Positions 7,671-17,574 of a DNA stretch of 64,000 nt are shown piece by piece. How positions within the stretch are numbered: position 1 is the stretch's first letter; each line of letters opens with the position of its first letter. The DNA is taken from assembly GCF_900114475.1 (NCBI RefSeq), contig NZ_FOTE01000018.1:1-64000 (forward strand). Direction: 5' to 3'. Source of the stretch: Paenibacillus sp. 1_12 (lineage in GTDB: Bacteria > Bacillota > Bacilli > Paenibacillales > NBRC-103111). Made by a program: the position numbers and the translations under genes. The notes below the pieces were generated by a model that searched no databases, had not been told where the DNA came from, and saw only the letters and a program-made list of their open reading frames with translations.

Positions 7671-9221
7671 ATGAAGCTCAAGAATAGAAAGAGTCATCTG
7701 ACATTGACGCTGTTGTTGGCGGCGGCAGTGATTGCAGGCTGCTCGAACCAAGCGGATACAGGTAAAGCGAGCAGTGCGGACAAGGGGACAGCAGGGCAAG
7801 CCAAAGAAGCGGATAAACCGCTATCGATCAAAATGTTCGCCGGACTGTATAACGAAGTGCCGAATATGAACGACGATTATTGGACGGAATGGCAAAAGCG
7901 GACGAATTCCAAGTTGAACGTGGAATGGGTGCCTTCGGGTGATTTGAATACCAAGCTCGATCTTCTGCTGGCTTCCGGTGATCTGCCTGAGGTTGTTGCC
8001 GTTCCCGATTTTAAGAAAGCGACTCTGCTCAGTGCAATCAAAAATGGTGCTTTTTGGGACCTTACTCCATTTCTAGGTGATCTGAGCAAATACCCGAACA
8101 TGAAAAACAATTTGGTCAAGGACGCTTTTAAATACAGAACGATTGACGGCAAAATTTATTCGCTTCCGGGCTCCCGTTCCAGAGTTGACCCGGGAATCAA
8201 AATCCGCAAGGACTGGCTGGATCAGTTGAAAATTCCGGTTCCTACTACACTCGATGAGTATGCCGATGCCTTGAAAAAGATCATCGACGCCGACATAGAC
8301 GGCAACGGAAAGAAAGACACGCTGGGCCTTATTGGACACGGGGTCATCGTGAGTGATGGTGACGCTTCCTTTGCAGCGGGATTCGGTGCGTCTCAGCCTA
8401 CTTACGATGCAGCCGGAGGATTGATCTATACCAATTTAAATCCACAGTATACGGAAATGATCGCCTGGTTCCAGAAGCTCTACAAGGAAGGCATCTTGTC
8501 CAAGGAGTTTGCTGTCATGAAGACGACACAGGCTGAAGAGCTGTTCCAGACGGGCCGCGCGGCTTCTTATGCAAGAAGTATCTGGTGGGATAAGCAGTGG
8601 GAAACCGCAATGGAAAAAAACGGACAAAAAAATCCGCAAATTTTGAATTTGACGCTTAAGGGACCTAAGGGTACAGCGATTGATTTATCGATAGGCGGCG
8701 GAGGCGGTTTCCTGATATCGAAGCAGGTACCAGAGGCCAAGGTATGGCAGCTGCTTGATTATTTTGAGAAGACAGCTTCGGAAAGCATTACGGATTTTGC
8801 CTATTACGGCACAGAAGGCGTACATTATACGGTAGTCGACGGACAGAAGATATTGAATGAAAAGGGTATTAAAGAAGTCAATACAACAAGTAAAGGGGTT
8901 GGTGTGCTTACTTACCAGAAGTGGGGTAAGGTCATCAGCGCATCGGGAAGCAAAGCCTATAATGATGCCAAAATCAAAGAGGTTGCCAATTTTGATGAAA
9001 TCGGCACGGTTGATCCTTTCCGCTTCCTGGTGTCCGACTCCTGGATCAATGTCTGGTCCAAATATGAGAGTGAATGGAAATCGATGGTAACCAAAACGAT
9101 TGTTGGTCAAATCAGTATGGATGAATACAAGCAATATGTCGATAAGATTAATAACCTTCCAGAAACGAAACAAGCGTATCAGGAATTCGCCAAAAACTAT
9201 AAAGGCTACTTAGGCAAGTAA
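7671..9221 (+). CDS. extracellular solute-binding lipoprotein (LplA/family 1 type)
   Basis: 516 residues. A hydrophobic signal peptide ends in the lipobox A-V-I-A-G-C (Cys at about residue 25), then a Ser/Lys/Ala-rich spacer and a periplasmic-binding fold. The signature D-L-P-E-V-V-A-V and G-K-I-Y-S-L-P-G-S-R segments match the LplA-like group of oligosaccharide-binding proteins common in Paenibacillus. SD GGGGAGG precedes the ATG. It should bind a carbohydrate outside the membrane for an ABC importer, but no permease genes are adjacent; the next gene is a membrane AraC regulator 27 bases downstream, so it may serve as its ligand sensor or feed a distant importer. Confidence 0.9.
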   Translation: MKLKNRKSHLTLTLLLAAAVIAGCSNQADTGKASSADKGTAGQAKEADKPLSIKMFAGLYNEVPNMNDDYWTEWQKRTNSKLNVEWVPSGDLNTKLDLLLASGDLPEVVAVPDFKKATLLSAIKNGAFWDLTPFLGDLSKYPNMKNNLVKDAFKYRTIDGKIYSLPGSRSRVDPGIKIRKDWLDQLKIPVPTTLDEYADALKKIIDADIDGNGKKDTLGLIGHGVIVSDGDASFAAGFGASQPTYDAAGGLIYTNLNPQYTEMIAWFQKLYKEGILSKEFAVMKTTQAEELFQTGRAASYARSIWWDKQWETAMEKNGQKNPQILNLTLKGPKGTAIDLSIGGGGGFLISKQVPEAKVWQLLDYFEKTASESITDFAYYGTEGVHYTVVDGQKILNEKGIKEVNTTSKGVGVLTYQKWGKVISASGSKAYNDAKIKEVANFDEIGTVDPFRFLVSDSWINVWSKYESEWKSMVTKTIVGQISMDEYKQYVDKINNLPETKQAYQEFAKNYKGYLGK

Positions 9222-9248
9222 CAACCTCTGTTTGCCGGGGAGGAGTCT

Positions 9249-11588
9249 ATGAAACATTGGATACAAAGGGGGCTTGCGCTGCTTGGCGCCATGCTCCCCG
9301 GAACAAATTATTTAAGTCGTTTGGTCTGGTTAGGCTGTATCTCTGTGTCGCTGCCCATCTTTCTTCTGGGCACTGCTTATTTACACGTGTCTGAAAATAA
9401 GCTGACGCAGCAGTTCCAAGAAGATAATTTTGCCTCGCTGCTACAATTGAAGGAACGTATGGAAAACGTATTGACCCAGATTGAATATCAATCGCTGCAG
9501 CTTTCGATCCAACCTTCGATCAAAGCGGTTCTCGGTCAATCGGATTTTGCCGATCATTATGTCGAGCAGTCTGAGATTTTGGAAACGCTGCTGGTCCAAA
9601 AGAACTCCGGCAGCATGATTCGTGAGGTTGTTTTTTACCAAAGCGCAAGCGATATTGCAATTTCGAGCGGGTATGGAGCGACCGCCTTGGAAAATTCCCC
9701 GCAGCGGGACAATATCATGAAGGTGCTGTCTATGGATAACAAGTCGGAGTGGGTATACCTGCCTTCCTCCGTCCAGGATGGCTGCATTTCCTATGTGCGC
9801 CGCCTTCCGGTAACTCATTTTGGCAAGCCGCAGGGCATTATGATTTTTCAGGTCCGGGAAGCGGAAATACGCAAGCTGCTGTTCAATTCCGGCTCAGCGA
9901 TGCGTGCCCAGGATTTGCTGGTCATGGATTCTAAGAATCACATTATGCTGCATTCCTCCAATGATTCTCTGCTGGGTAAACCTGCGAGCACGCAGCTCTT
10001 GCTTAACCGTGTTTTATCAGCGGAAAGCGACACCGGTCATTTTATCCAAATCGATGCTCAAGATGAGCGTTTGCTAACCGTATTTTATCGTACGGCTCTT
10101 GGAAGAACCTATGTATCCTTGATGCCGGAGAGGGAGATGACGAGTCAGCTGACATGGCTCCGTCTGTTTATCGCACTTTCCGTGCTGATTTTTTTACTTC
10201 TCGGCGTGTTTCTGACGATCATTTTTTCCAAGCTTGCCTATAGTCCTATTGATAAGCTGCTTAAATACGGCGAACAGCTGCGCCATGGAGGCACAGCTAA
10301 GGTTCCCGGGATCAAAGGGAATGAAATTGAATTTATTCGCTCCTGCCTGACCTATTTGAGAGATCAGGCTGAATCACTGGACAGCTATGTCAAGAAGATT
10401 CAACCTGATTTGCGTGACCAGTTTCTGCTGAACCTGCTGGGCAGCACCTCGATCGTCCGTAAAGAAACATTAGATTCCTCCTGTCGTACGTATCGGATTC
10501 CCCAGGAAGGAATTTATTTGGTACTGGTCGTCAAGGCGGAAAATCTGTTTAAGGAAAAAAGGTTTTTGCCTAATGAGGGTGCGATTATCGTCTTTGCGAT
10601 CAAAAATGTCATGCTGGAGCTGTTGGAGCACAGCGAACCGGCGCAGGGGTTCGTTGTCGAGAAGGAAGAGAAGGAAGCGGTCGCGATTCTCCACTTTGAT
10701 AGCCATATCGATGAGCATGAAATTACACGGACGATTCAAGGCTATGCGGATAAAATTTGCGAGGCGCTGCAAACGTACTTGTCCTTCCAGGTTTCCATTG
10801 GAGTCGGAGGACAGCGAGATCATCTTGCACGGCTGTCGGAATCCTATAACGAAGCAAAGCTTGCGCTGCAATATCGGTTGATCAGCAATGACCAGGGCGT
10901 ACTTTTCTACAATCGCTTGGCCGTTCCGACCGATAAGCTTAAGGTTTTTAATTATCCCAAAAATTTCGAACTGGATATGGTTGAATATTTACTGCAAGGA
11001 GAGCTGTCGTCGGCTGAGCAGTCTCTGGTGCAATTCTCGACACGCGTGCGAACTTCGGATTCGTATAACACGGCGATGCAGTGCTATTTGGTCCTGCTAT
11101 CCTCGATTATTCAATCGTTGGAAGAGATTGGACATGGTGTTCTGGATAGTCTTGGCGACAATCTCTTCGAACAGTTGAAAGCAAGGCAGACGTATCAGGA
11201 GGTTCACGAGTGGTTCGTGGAAATTTTATTTCCCATGCACAAGCAGATTACGGAAGAAATTCGGATGAATACAACCAAGCTGTCCGTACAAAAGGTGCGT
11301 ATTCACATTGAAGCGAATGATGGCTTACCTTCTTTGATCGAATGTGCAGAGCTGGTTAATATGAGTCCGTCTTACTTGAGCCGGATGTTTAAGCAGGAAG
11401 CGGGCATTTCATTTATCGAGTATCTGATGAAATACAAGGTAGAGAAAGCGCGGAAATTGCTGGAGGAGACGGACCACAGTATAACAGAAGTTGCCTCCAT
11501 GGTCGGGTATTCCGAACGTAATCTGAACAGGGCTTTTCAGCGGCATGTGGCGATGTCGCCCAAGCAGTATCGATTGTCGACGCGATGA
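9249..11588 (+). CDS. membrane-bound AraC-type regulator with extracellular sensor domain
   Basis: 779 residues. Membrane segments are near residues 22-46 and 303-327 and flank a ~260-residue extracellular Cache-like sensor. A HAMP-like stretch and a GGDEF-like degenerate region (I-G-V-G-G-Q-R-D near 520) follow, and residues ~680-779 contain the AraC double HTH (L-I-E-C-A-E-L-V-N-M-S-P-S-Y-L-S-R-M-F-K-Q-E-A-G and I-T-E-V-A-S-M-V-G-Y-S-E-R-N-L-N-R-A-F). This one-component architecture is common in Paenibacillus beside Lpl-type sugar importers. SD GGGGAGGAG precedes the ATG. It lies 27 bases behind the binding protein and is probably co-transcribed; a bidirectional terminator follows. Confidence 0.9.
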   Translation: MKHWIQRGLALLGAMLPGTNYLSRLVWLGCISVSLPIFLLGTAYLHVSENKLTQQFQEDNFASLLQLKERMENVLTQIEYQSLQLSIQPSIKAVLGQSDFADHYVEQSEILETLLVQKNSGSMIREVVFYQSASDIAISSGYGATALENSPQRDNIMKVLSMDNKSEWVYLPSSVQDGCISYVRRLPVTHFGKPQGIMIFQVREAEIRKLLFNSGSAMRAQDLLVMDSKNHIMLHSSNDSLLGKPASTQLLLNRVLSAESDTGHFIQIDAQDERLLTVFYRTALGRTYVSLMPEREMTSQLTWLRLFIALSVLIFLLLGVFLTIIFSKLAYSPIDKLLKYGEQLRHGGTAKVPGIKGNEIEFIRSCLTYLRDQAESLDSYVKKIQPDLRDQFLLNLLGSTSIVRKETLDSSCRTYRIPQEGIYLVLVVKAENLFKEKRFLPNEGAIIVFAIKNVMLELLEHSEPAQGFVVEKEEKEAVAILHFDSHIDEHEITRTIQGYADKICEALQTYLSFQVSIGVGGQRDHLARLSESYNEAKLALQYRLISNDQGVLFYNRLAVPTDKLKVFNYPKNFELDMVEYLLQGELSSAEQSLVQFSTRVRTSDSYNTAMQCYLVLLSSIIQSLEEIGHGVLDSLGDNLFEQLKARQTYQEVHEWFVEILFPMHKQITEEIRMNTTKLSVQKVRIHIEANDGLPSLIECAELVNMSPSYLSRMFKQEAGISFIEYLMKYKVEKARKLLEETDHSITEVASMVGYSERNLNRAFQRHVAMSPKQYRLSTR

Positions 11589-11605
11589 GAATACAGGGGA
11601 TCAAA

Positions 11606-11658
11606 TAAAAGGCCCTGCAAAGACCACCGAAATAACGGCTGTTCTTGCAGGGCTTTTT
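11606..11658. terminator. bidirectional terminator between the AraC regulator and qoxD
   Basis: GCCCTGCAA (11612-11620) pairs with TTGCAGGGC (11645-11653). T-rich tails follow on both strands (CTTTTTG on plus, CCTTTTATTTG on minus), fitting two convergent transcripts. Confidence 0.85.
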
Positions 11659-11693
11659 GTGTTCTGGAAACATGTGGCTCTAAATCTATCGAT

Positions 11694-12017
11694 TTAATGG
11701 GCAACCGTATTATACGTCATAATCCATACGGAGCCTGACACAATCGTCACGAGAATAACAAGACCTAGTATCAAAGCCATCAAGTTGTAGCGCGGCTTCT
11801 GCTCTTCCCTAATATGCATAAAGAAGATCATCTGAACAGCGAACTGTAGAATAGCTATTAAAAGAATAATGACAAGTGTTGCGGTTGCGTTCAGCATATG
11901 ATTCATGACCAGTACTAGCGGAATGATGGTCAGCACAATGGATAAAATAAATCCGATCGTATAGGATTTCAGTGACCCGCCATGATCATGATGCGGTTCT
12001 GCGCTGTGGTTATCCAT
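11694..12017 (-). CDS. qoxD: quinol oxidase subunit IV
   Basis: 107 residues with three membrane spans (near 17-35, 42-63 and 80-100) and a His-containing N terminus. It matches the small QoxD/CyoD/CtaF subunit of haem-copper oxidases and carries the M-H-I-R-E-E-Q motif. The ATG follows the qoxC stop directly, with GGGGGTGATG as SD. Last gene of the qoxABCD operon. Confidence 0.9.
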   Translation of the reverse strand: MDNHSAEPHHDHGGSLKSYTIGFILSIVLTIIPLVLVMNHMLNATATLVIILLIAILQFAVQMIFFMHIREEQKPRYNLMALILGLVILVTIVSGSVWIMTYNTVAH

Positions 12018-12665
12018 TTACATCACCCCCATTAAATAAACGACTGTGAGCACGAAAATCCATACGATATCAAGGAAATGCCAATATAAGCTGATGATTG
12101 TAACCTTGCGTTTGGTAACATTCGTGATACCGCGACGACTGAGCTGGAACATGATTCCTATCATCCATACGAGTCCAAGCGATACGTGAAGTCCATGCGT
12201 ACCCACAAGCGTGAAGAATGCAGACAAGAATGCGCTAGTGGAGATCGTTGCACCTTCATGCACCATGTTGATGAACTCGGTTACTTCGAGCGTGATGAAT
12301 GAAGCGCCAAGCAGCACAGTGACAGCCAGCCAGCCGATCAAGGCCTTTTTATTGCCTTGATTCATGGCGAGAACAGCTAAGCCGCTGGTGAAGCTGCTGG
12401 TTAACAGGATGAAGGTTTCAGCGATGACACCCGGCATTTCGAATAGCTCATGGGCAGTAGGACCGCCGTTTGTATTGAATCTTAAGACCACATAAGTGGC
12501 AAATAAGGTACCGAATAAAATACAATCCGTAATTAGAAACAGCCAGAAGCCGAAGGTCTTCATGGATTCTTGGTCGGCATGATCATCGTGATGATGCTCA
12601 GGTTCGTGCCCATGTCCATGTCCGCCGCTGTGTGCGGATGACTTGTTGGTAATTGTCTGTGCCAT
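12018..12665 (-). CDS. qoxC: quinol oxidase subunit III
   Basis: 215 residues with five membrane helices. The N terminus is a His-rich stretch, followed by F-G-F-W-L-F-L-I-T-D-C-I-L-F-G-T-L-F-A-T and the G-T-H-G-L-H-V motif near residue 150, diagnostic of subunit III of haem-copper oxidases. It starts at ATG 12665, overlapping the qoxB stop by one base (TAATG), implying translational coupling. The His-rich leader could be involved in metal handling but that is inference. Confidence 0.93.
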   Translation of the reverse strand: MAQTITNKSSAHSGGHGHGHEPEHHHDDHADQESMKTFGFWLFLITDCILFGTLFATYVVLRFNTNGGPTAHELFEMPGVIAETFILLTSSFTSGLAVLAMNQGNKKALIGWLAVTVLLGASFITLEVTEFINMVHEGATISTSAFLSAFFTLVGTHGLHVSLGLVWMIGIMFQLSRRGITNVTKRKVTIISLYWHFLDIVWIFVLTVVYLMGVM

Positions 12666-14632
12666 TAATGGGACCCCCTTAATGCAGCTTCCGTTCGTTT
12701 AACCTCATCGACCGGAATATAGTAGTCGGTATTGTAAGTGAAGGAGCGAACCAGCATGCAGACAGCGACGCCGATAAGTCCAGGAATAGCCATCCACATC
12801 CAGCTCCAGACAAACCCGAAGCCGGCTACAAACCAGCAGACCGACATGATGAATGGGATCGCAGAGTTTCTTGGCATATGAATCGGTTCGATTTCGGGTG
12901 CTGGAACAGCAGTGCCTGCGGCACGTTTATTTTTCTCCTCCAACCATGCGTCCATACTATCTACTTGTGGTATGGTTGCAAAGTTATATAGCGGCGCCGG
13001 TGAAGGTATCGACCATTCAAGCGTACGCCCACCCCATGGATCGCCTGTAGTATCTTTTTGCATGAACTTGATGCTGTGGGCAATTTGCCATACTTGGAAT
13101 ATGAAGGCTATACCCATCAAAAATCCGCCGACGGTGGATATGACATTAAGCGGCTGCCAGCCCATATCAAAGTCATAAGCGTTAAAGCGGCGCGTCATGC
13201 CCATCAAACCAAGTGCATATTGCGGCATAAAGCACACATAGAAGCCGATATTCCAGAACCAGAAGGCCCATTTACCAAGTCCTTCATGCAGTTTGAATCC
13301 GAACATCTTGGGCCACCAATAATACAATCCGGCAAAATATCCGAATACGACACCACCGATCAAGACTTGGTGGAAATGCGCAATCAGGAAGTAGCTGTTA
13401 TGAAACTGAAAATCAGCTGGAGCAACAGAGAGCAGAACGCCTGTCATTCCTCCTACGATAAAGCAGGGGATAAAAGCCGCTGTCCACATCATCGGTGTAG
13501 AAAATGTAATTTTCCCTCTAAACAGCGTGAACAGCCAATTGAATACTTTGACTCCGGTAGGAATCGCTATGATCATGGTCGTTATGGCAAAGAATATGTT
13601 AACGTTGGCGCCTGAGCCCATCGTAAAGAAGTGATGAGCCCAAGTGAAGAAGGACATAATACTTATGGAAAACATCGCGAACACCATCGACTTGTAGCCA
13701 AACAGCTTTTTCTTGGCAAACGTCGATACGATTTCCGAAAATATACCGAATGCGGGCAGAATCACAATGTAAACCTCGGGGTGACCCCACATCCAGATTA
13801 AGTTAATATACATCATCGGATTACCGCCACCATCGAGCGTAAAGAAGTGAGCGCCGAGGAAGCGATCCAGAAACAGCAGAGCAAGTGTAACGGTCAAAAT
13901 CGGAAATGCAAAAATGATAATGATGCATGTAGTAAAAACGGACCATACGTACATCGGCATTTTCATTAAGGTCATGCCTGGAGCGCGCATTTTCAGGATC
14001 GTTACGATAAAGTTAATGCCCGTTGCCAAGCTCCCGATTCCGGAGATTTGAATGCCCCAAATATAAAAGTCTTGACCGACACTTGGGCTGCCGGATAACT
14101 CCGAGAGAGGCGGATAAGCCAGCCAGCCAGCATCGGGTGAGCCCCCTATAATGAAGGACAGGTTGAACAGCATCGCACCAAAGAAGAACAACCAGAAGCT
14201 CAGCGAGTTCAGAAAAGGGAACGCGACATCGCGAGCACCGATTTGCAGTGGTATTGCAATGTTGAATAAACCGAACATGAGAGGCATCGCCATAAATAAA
14301 ATCATGATGACGCCGTGCGTCGTAAATATCTGGTTGTAGTGCTCAGCCTGCAGAAACTCAAGCTGCGGTAGCGCTAGTTGTGTACGCATGAGAAGCGCAT
14401 CGACACCACCGCGGAACAACATCAGCAGGGAAGCGATGATATACATAATTCCTACTTTTTTATGGTCGACGGTAGTCAGCCATTCGGTCCAAAGCCAACG
14501 CCATTTTTTGAAAACCGTCAAGGCAAACACTATAGCCACCATCGATATGGCGATGGAGACTTGAGCTCCGAGAATCAACGGGTCGCCTGTAACGAAAAAG
14601 GTGGATGAAAATTGTTTGATTGAATCCAGCAT
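12665..14632 (-). CDS. qoxB: aa3-type quinol oxidase subunit I (catalytic)
   Basis: 655 residues and about 14 membrane spans. W-T-T-V-D-H-K-K-V-G-I-M-Y, then the haem-a ligand region in F-T-T-H-G-V-I-M, W-G-H-P-E-V-Y-I (CuB His and the His-Tyr cross-link), and H-H-F-F-T / H-F-H-Q-V-L are all present, so the binuclear centre should be intact. It reduces O2 to water and pumps protons. With a subunit II that lacks CuA, the electron donor is a quinol (menaquinol in Bacilli). The length fits QoxB rather than CtaD. Confidence 0.95.
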   Translation of the reverse strand: MLDSIKQFSSTFFVTGDPLILGAQVSIAISMVAIVFALTVFKKWRWLWTEWLTTVDHKKVGIMYIIASLLMLFRGGVDALLMRTQLALPQLEFLQAEHYNQIFTTHGVIMILFMAMPLMFGLFNIAIPLQIGARDVAFPFLNSLSFWLFFFGAMLFNLSFIIGGSPDAGWLAYPPLSELSGSPSVGQDFYIWGIQISGIGSLATGINFIVTILKMRAPGMTLMKMPMYVWSVFTTCIIIIFAFPILTVTLALLFLDRFLGAHFFTLDGGGNPMMYINLIWMWGHPEVYIVILPAFGIFSEIVSTFAKKKLFGYKSMVFAMFSISIMSFFTWAHHFFTMGSGANVNIFFAITTMIIAIPTGVKVFNWLFTLFRGKITFSTPMMWTAAFIPCFIVGGMTGVLLSVAPADFQFHNSYFLIAHFHQVLIGGVVFGYFAGLYYWWPKMFGFKLHEGLGKWAFWFWNIGFYVCFMPQYALGLMGMTRRFNAYDFDMGWQPLNVISTVGGFLMGIAFIFQVWQIAHSIKFMQKDTTGDPWGGRTLEWSIPSPAPLYNFATIPQVDSMDAWLEEKNKRAAGTAVPAPEIEPIHMPRNSAIPFIMSVCWFVAGFGFVWSWMWMAIPGLIGVAVCMLVRSFTYNTDYYIPVDEVKRTEAALRGSH

Positions 14633-14656
14633 GGTAGGTCTCCTTTCATTTCATCG

Positions 14657-15616
14657 TTAATGGCCCGTATGGCCCAAAGGGGGAGTTGCAGCTGCAGGTG
14701 CTGACTTGTCTTGTGTGCTGCCGTTATTGATAGCTTTTGGCTGTGTGCCGCCATGGTGATGTGCACTTCCACCAACTGCGTATTGGGTTACAATTCGTTC
14801 GAACAAGCCAGCAGGAAATGATGAAAAGTACTGCACGGTTGAAGGTCCGGGCTCAGAAAGCTTGGTATAGCCGTCCATGGTAAGGGCAGGAGAAGCATCT
14901 TTCGTTTTCTTCACCCAAGCGTCAAAGGATTCTTGAGAAGTAGCATCAACCTTGAAGGTCATTTGGGCAAAATCACGCCCGTTGAAGTTAGCCCCACTGC
15001 CGAAATATTGACCTGGCTCGTCCGCTTGCAGGAACAACGTCATAGCCATGCCAGACATTGTATAAATTTGACCCCCAAGCTGAGGAATCCAGAATGAGTT
15101 CATTGCCGTTGCCGATGTCAATTCAAACTTGACCGGAACGCCTTGAGGTATTTGCAGATAGTTGACTGTTGCTATGCCCTGCTCCGGATATTGGAACAAC
15201 CATTTCCAGTCGAGCGAGGTAACCTGTACCGTGATCGGCTTTTTATCCGATTCCAAAGGTTTGGAAGGTTCAAGAGCATAGGTGTATTTAGCCGTTACTA
15301 TAGCCAAAATAATAATAATAACAATGGGGATTCCCCACCAGATGATCTCCAGTTTGGTACTGTGCGCCCAATTAGGTGTGTAGGCTGCTTTACTGCCCGC
15401 CTTTTCACGGTATCGCCATAAGATAAATCCGCTCAACAGCAATACGGGAACTATAACGACGGAGCAAAGCAAAGTTGAAATCCACATCAAATCCTTTTGC
15501 GCCGCGCCGACCGGGCCTTTAGGATCAAGAACGATAAATTGTTCACTGCATCCGGAGAGCAGGACGAGTGACAATATAAACAACATGGGTATCAGAATGC
15601 GTAGGTTCGGCCTCAA
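14657..15616 (-). CDS. qoxA: quinol oxidase subunit II (lipoprotein, no CuA)
   Basis: About 319 residues. The signal peptide ends in L-L-S-G-C-S (lipid-anchored Cys), followed by two membrane helices and an extracellular cupredoxin domain. The CuA cysteines of cytochrome c oxidase are absent (the corresponding region reads G-R-D-F-A-Q-M-T-F-K-V), which makes this a quinol oxidase. Residues 280 onwards are Ala/Pro/His-rich. The frame is open from TTG 15637; I prefer TTG 15616 because AAAAAGGAG ends nine bases before it, while ATG 15625 abuts the SD. First gene of the operon; a 24-base gap separates it from qoxB. Confidence 0.9.
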   Translation of the reverse strand: MRPNLRILIPMLFILSLVLLSGCSEQFIVLDPKGPVGAAQKDLMWISTLLCSVVIVPVLLLSGFILWRYREKAGSKAAYTPNWAHSTKLEIIWWGIPIVIIIILAIVTAKYTYALEPSKPLESDKKPITVQVTSLDWKWLFQYPEQGIATVNYLQIPQGVPVKFELTSATAMNSFWIPQLGGQIYTMSGMAMTLFLQADEPGQYFGSGANFNGRDFAQMTFKVDATSQESFDAWVKKTKDASPALTMDGYTKLSEPGPSTVQYFSSFPAGLFERIVTQYAVGGSAHHHGGTQPKAINNGSTQDKSAPAAATPPLGHTGH

Positions 15617-15810
15617 GCTTTTCATCTCCTTTTTCAACTCTGATTCTCAAATCAATGACATACTTATAACTTAGCAGAAATGAAAGCAGATAACTGCAGA
15701 CTTAACAATACCGTCAATAATTTGTCTTTTCTTCGTAATACAAATGTCACCTGTTCGACATCTGTGACGATATTACCCTGTAAAATGGAAAACTAACCGC
15801 TAAAATAAGT

Positions 15811-15862
15811 ACAAAAAAACCGCCTCGTTATCACGATGTGATTTCGAAGCGGTCGCTGGAGC
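15811..15862 (-). terminator. terminator of the small membrane-protein gene at 15924
   Basis: On the minus strand, ACCGCTTCGA and CGAGGCGGT pair around an AATCACATCGTGATAA loop region and are followed by TTTTTTTG. It separates the 15924 gene from qoxA, so the latter has its own promoter in the 200 bases between them. Confidence 0.8.
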
Positions 15863-15923
15863 TATGTGTTAAATAAAGAGCAACCTACTACCCTGACAAT
15901 CAAGAGAACGAAATCCGTTATCT

Positions 15924-16205
15924 CTAGAACGGCAGTTTATTATGATCCTGATGACGTTTGTGAACAAGCCCCATTGCAGTACCAATGACGAATATATGCA
16001 CGCTGCCTACAATAAAGCCCAAGCCGACCATAAGCCCTGTATTGCGATCGCTGAAATGGCTCAAATTCATAAGACATAGAAGAACGCCGATACCGAGAGC
16101 AACCCATGCGAAACAGGTCATTAATGTTACTAAACGTGCGATTCCGTTATCCGTATGGGCTTTACCAAGATCAACACGATGAATGGATGAGGTTTTAGTT
16201 GTCAT
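15924..16205 (-). CDS. small membrane protein, two helices, unknown
   Basis: About 93 residues. A soluble basic N terminus is followed by two hydrophobic segments (about 27-46 and 56-80) and a His-rich tail (K-R-H-Q-D-H-N-K). I do not recognise a family. The start is the ATG of M-T-T-K-T, eight bases after AGGAG; an upstream in-frame GTG overlaps the SD region. It lies upstream of qoxA on the same strand but is closed off by its own terminator, so it is not part of the qox operon. Confidence 0.65.
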   Translation of the reverse strand: MTTKTSSIHRVDLGKAHTDNGIARLVTLMTCFAWVALGIGVLLCLMNLSHFSDRNTGLMVGLGFIVGSVHIFVIGTAMGLVHKRHQDHNKLPF

Positions 16206-16463
16206 AATGAACACTCCTAATTGTGTAAGTGCTTTCCTTCCATATAGTATACTACACTTTTTGGCGTTTGTTCAAACATTATTCGCAATTCGATCAATAT
16301 TTGGACAAATGTTAGGGCCTGTTTCTACAAAGCTGACTTGACATCGTTAATAATGAATAAAATAAATAGTTAGTTAGTCTAATTAAGACGATAACTGACA
16401 TATATGCTTTGATATACTATCTGGGTGAAGCAATCAACGAATAATCAGGAGGCTGAATTTATA

Positions 16464-17339
16464 ATGAAGGCTTTGGAAGGAAAGGTAGCTGTAGTGGCAG
16501 GAGCGACAAGAGGTGCGGGCCGTGGAATTGCGGAGATGCTGGGCGAAGCGGGCGCGACCGTTTACGTCACAGGACGCAGTACGAGAGGTCATTTATCCAA
16601 TATGGGGAGGCAGGAGACGATCGAGGAAACGGCGGAACGGGTTACGGCCAGAGGAGGTGTAGGAATTGCAGTAAGGGTAGACCACACGATAGAGGCCGAT
16701 GTAAAAGCACTTTTTGAACAAGTGCGTACAGAGCAGAATGGTGTCCTCGACATGGTTGTTAATGACATATGGGGTGGCGAACGACTCACAGAATGGGGAA
16801 AGCCGTTCTGGGAGCATTCATTAGATGATGGACTGCAAATGCAAATTCCTGCGGTACATGCGCATATGATAACAAGCTATTATGCAGCACCATTGATGGT
16901 TGCAAGGAACAGCGGGCTGATCATTGAAATTACCGATGGATTTGATTATCGATATCGCGGAAATTTGTACTACAGTCTGGCCAAAATATCGGCGATCCAC
17001 CTAGCCCAGTCCATGGCAGCGGAGCTTCGTGAGCATCAAGTAGCTGCAGTTTCATTAACACCCGGATTTTTACGTTCAGAGGCAATGCTGGATTATTTTG
17101 GTGTGACGGAGGCGAATTGGCGGGATGGGGTGAAAACAGATCCACATTTTCTGATATCAGAAACACCCTATTTCGTTGGGAGAGCAGTTGCGGCTTTGGC
17201 AGCGGATTCGAATGTGCTGGAAAAGTCGGGTCACATTCTGACCTCATGGGAGCTTTCGGATATATATGGATTTACAGATATGGATGGAGGACGTCCTCAT
17301 TGGGGAAAATATGCTGAAGAGCAGGGCTTTTATAAGTAA
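16464..17339 (+). CDS. short-chain dehydrogenase/reductase
   Basis: 291 residues, longer than the ~250 of classical SDRs. The cofactor motif is V-A-G-A-T-R-G-A-G-R-G-I-A (T-G-x-x-x-G-x-G class; R at the fold favours NADP(H)), followed by Y-V-T-G-R-S-T. The catalytic Y-x-x-x-K is Y-S-L-A-K. The Ser normally found ~13 residues earlier is not obvious (I-I-E-I-T-D-G-F-D region), so activity toward standard substrates is uncertain. Start at ATG 16464, 12 bases after AGGAGG; an upstream in-frame GTG gives an unlikely extension. Monocistronic. Confidence 0.88.
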   Translation: MKALEGKVAVVAGATRGAGRGIAEMLGEAGATVYVTGRSTRGHLSNMGRQETIEETAERVTARGGVGIAVRVDHTIEADVKALFEQVRTEQNGVLDMVVNDIWGGERLTEWGKPFWEHSLDDGLQMQIPAVHAHMITSYYAAPLMVARNSGLIIEITDGFDYRYRGNLYYSLAKISAIHLAQSMAAELREHQVAAVSLTPGFLRSEAMLDYFGVTEANWRDGVKTDPHFLISETPYFVGRAVAALAADSNVLEKSGHILTSWELSDIYGFTDMDGGRPHWGKYAEEQGFYK

Positions 17340-17574
17340 ATTCGGACAATGAACGAAGTGGATGACATTTCGGTGAAGGCATTGGGGACCGTTAGTAGAA
17401 AATCAAGGCGGTATGCGAGCAAGCTTATGTGTCCAGACCCGATGCCGCGGCTTCGGGTTATTTGGATTGTAGAACCGACACCATTCGGCATAAAGTTGTT
17501 ATTGGAAGGGGGAGTTGTATTATAATAGAAGAAGATTTTTACTTTACATATAGAATAGGAGGAATATAACAGAT

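Noticed and set aside
9441-9818. Minus-strand frame within the AraC-type sensor gene
   Set aside because: Fully inside a well-supported coding gene; shadow frame.
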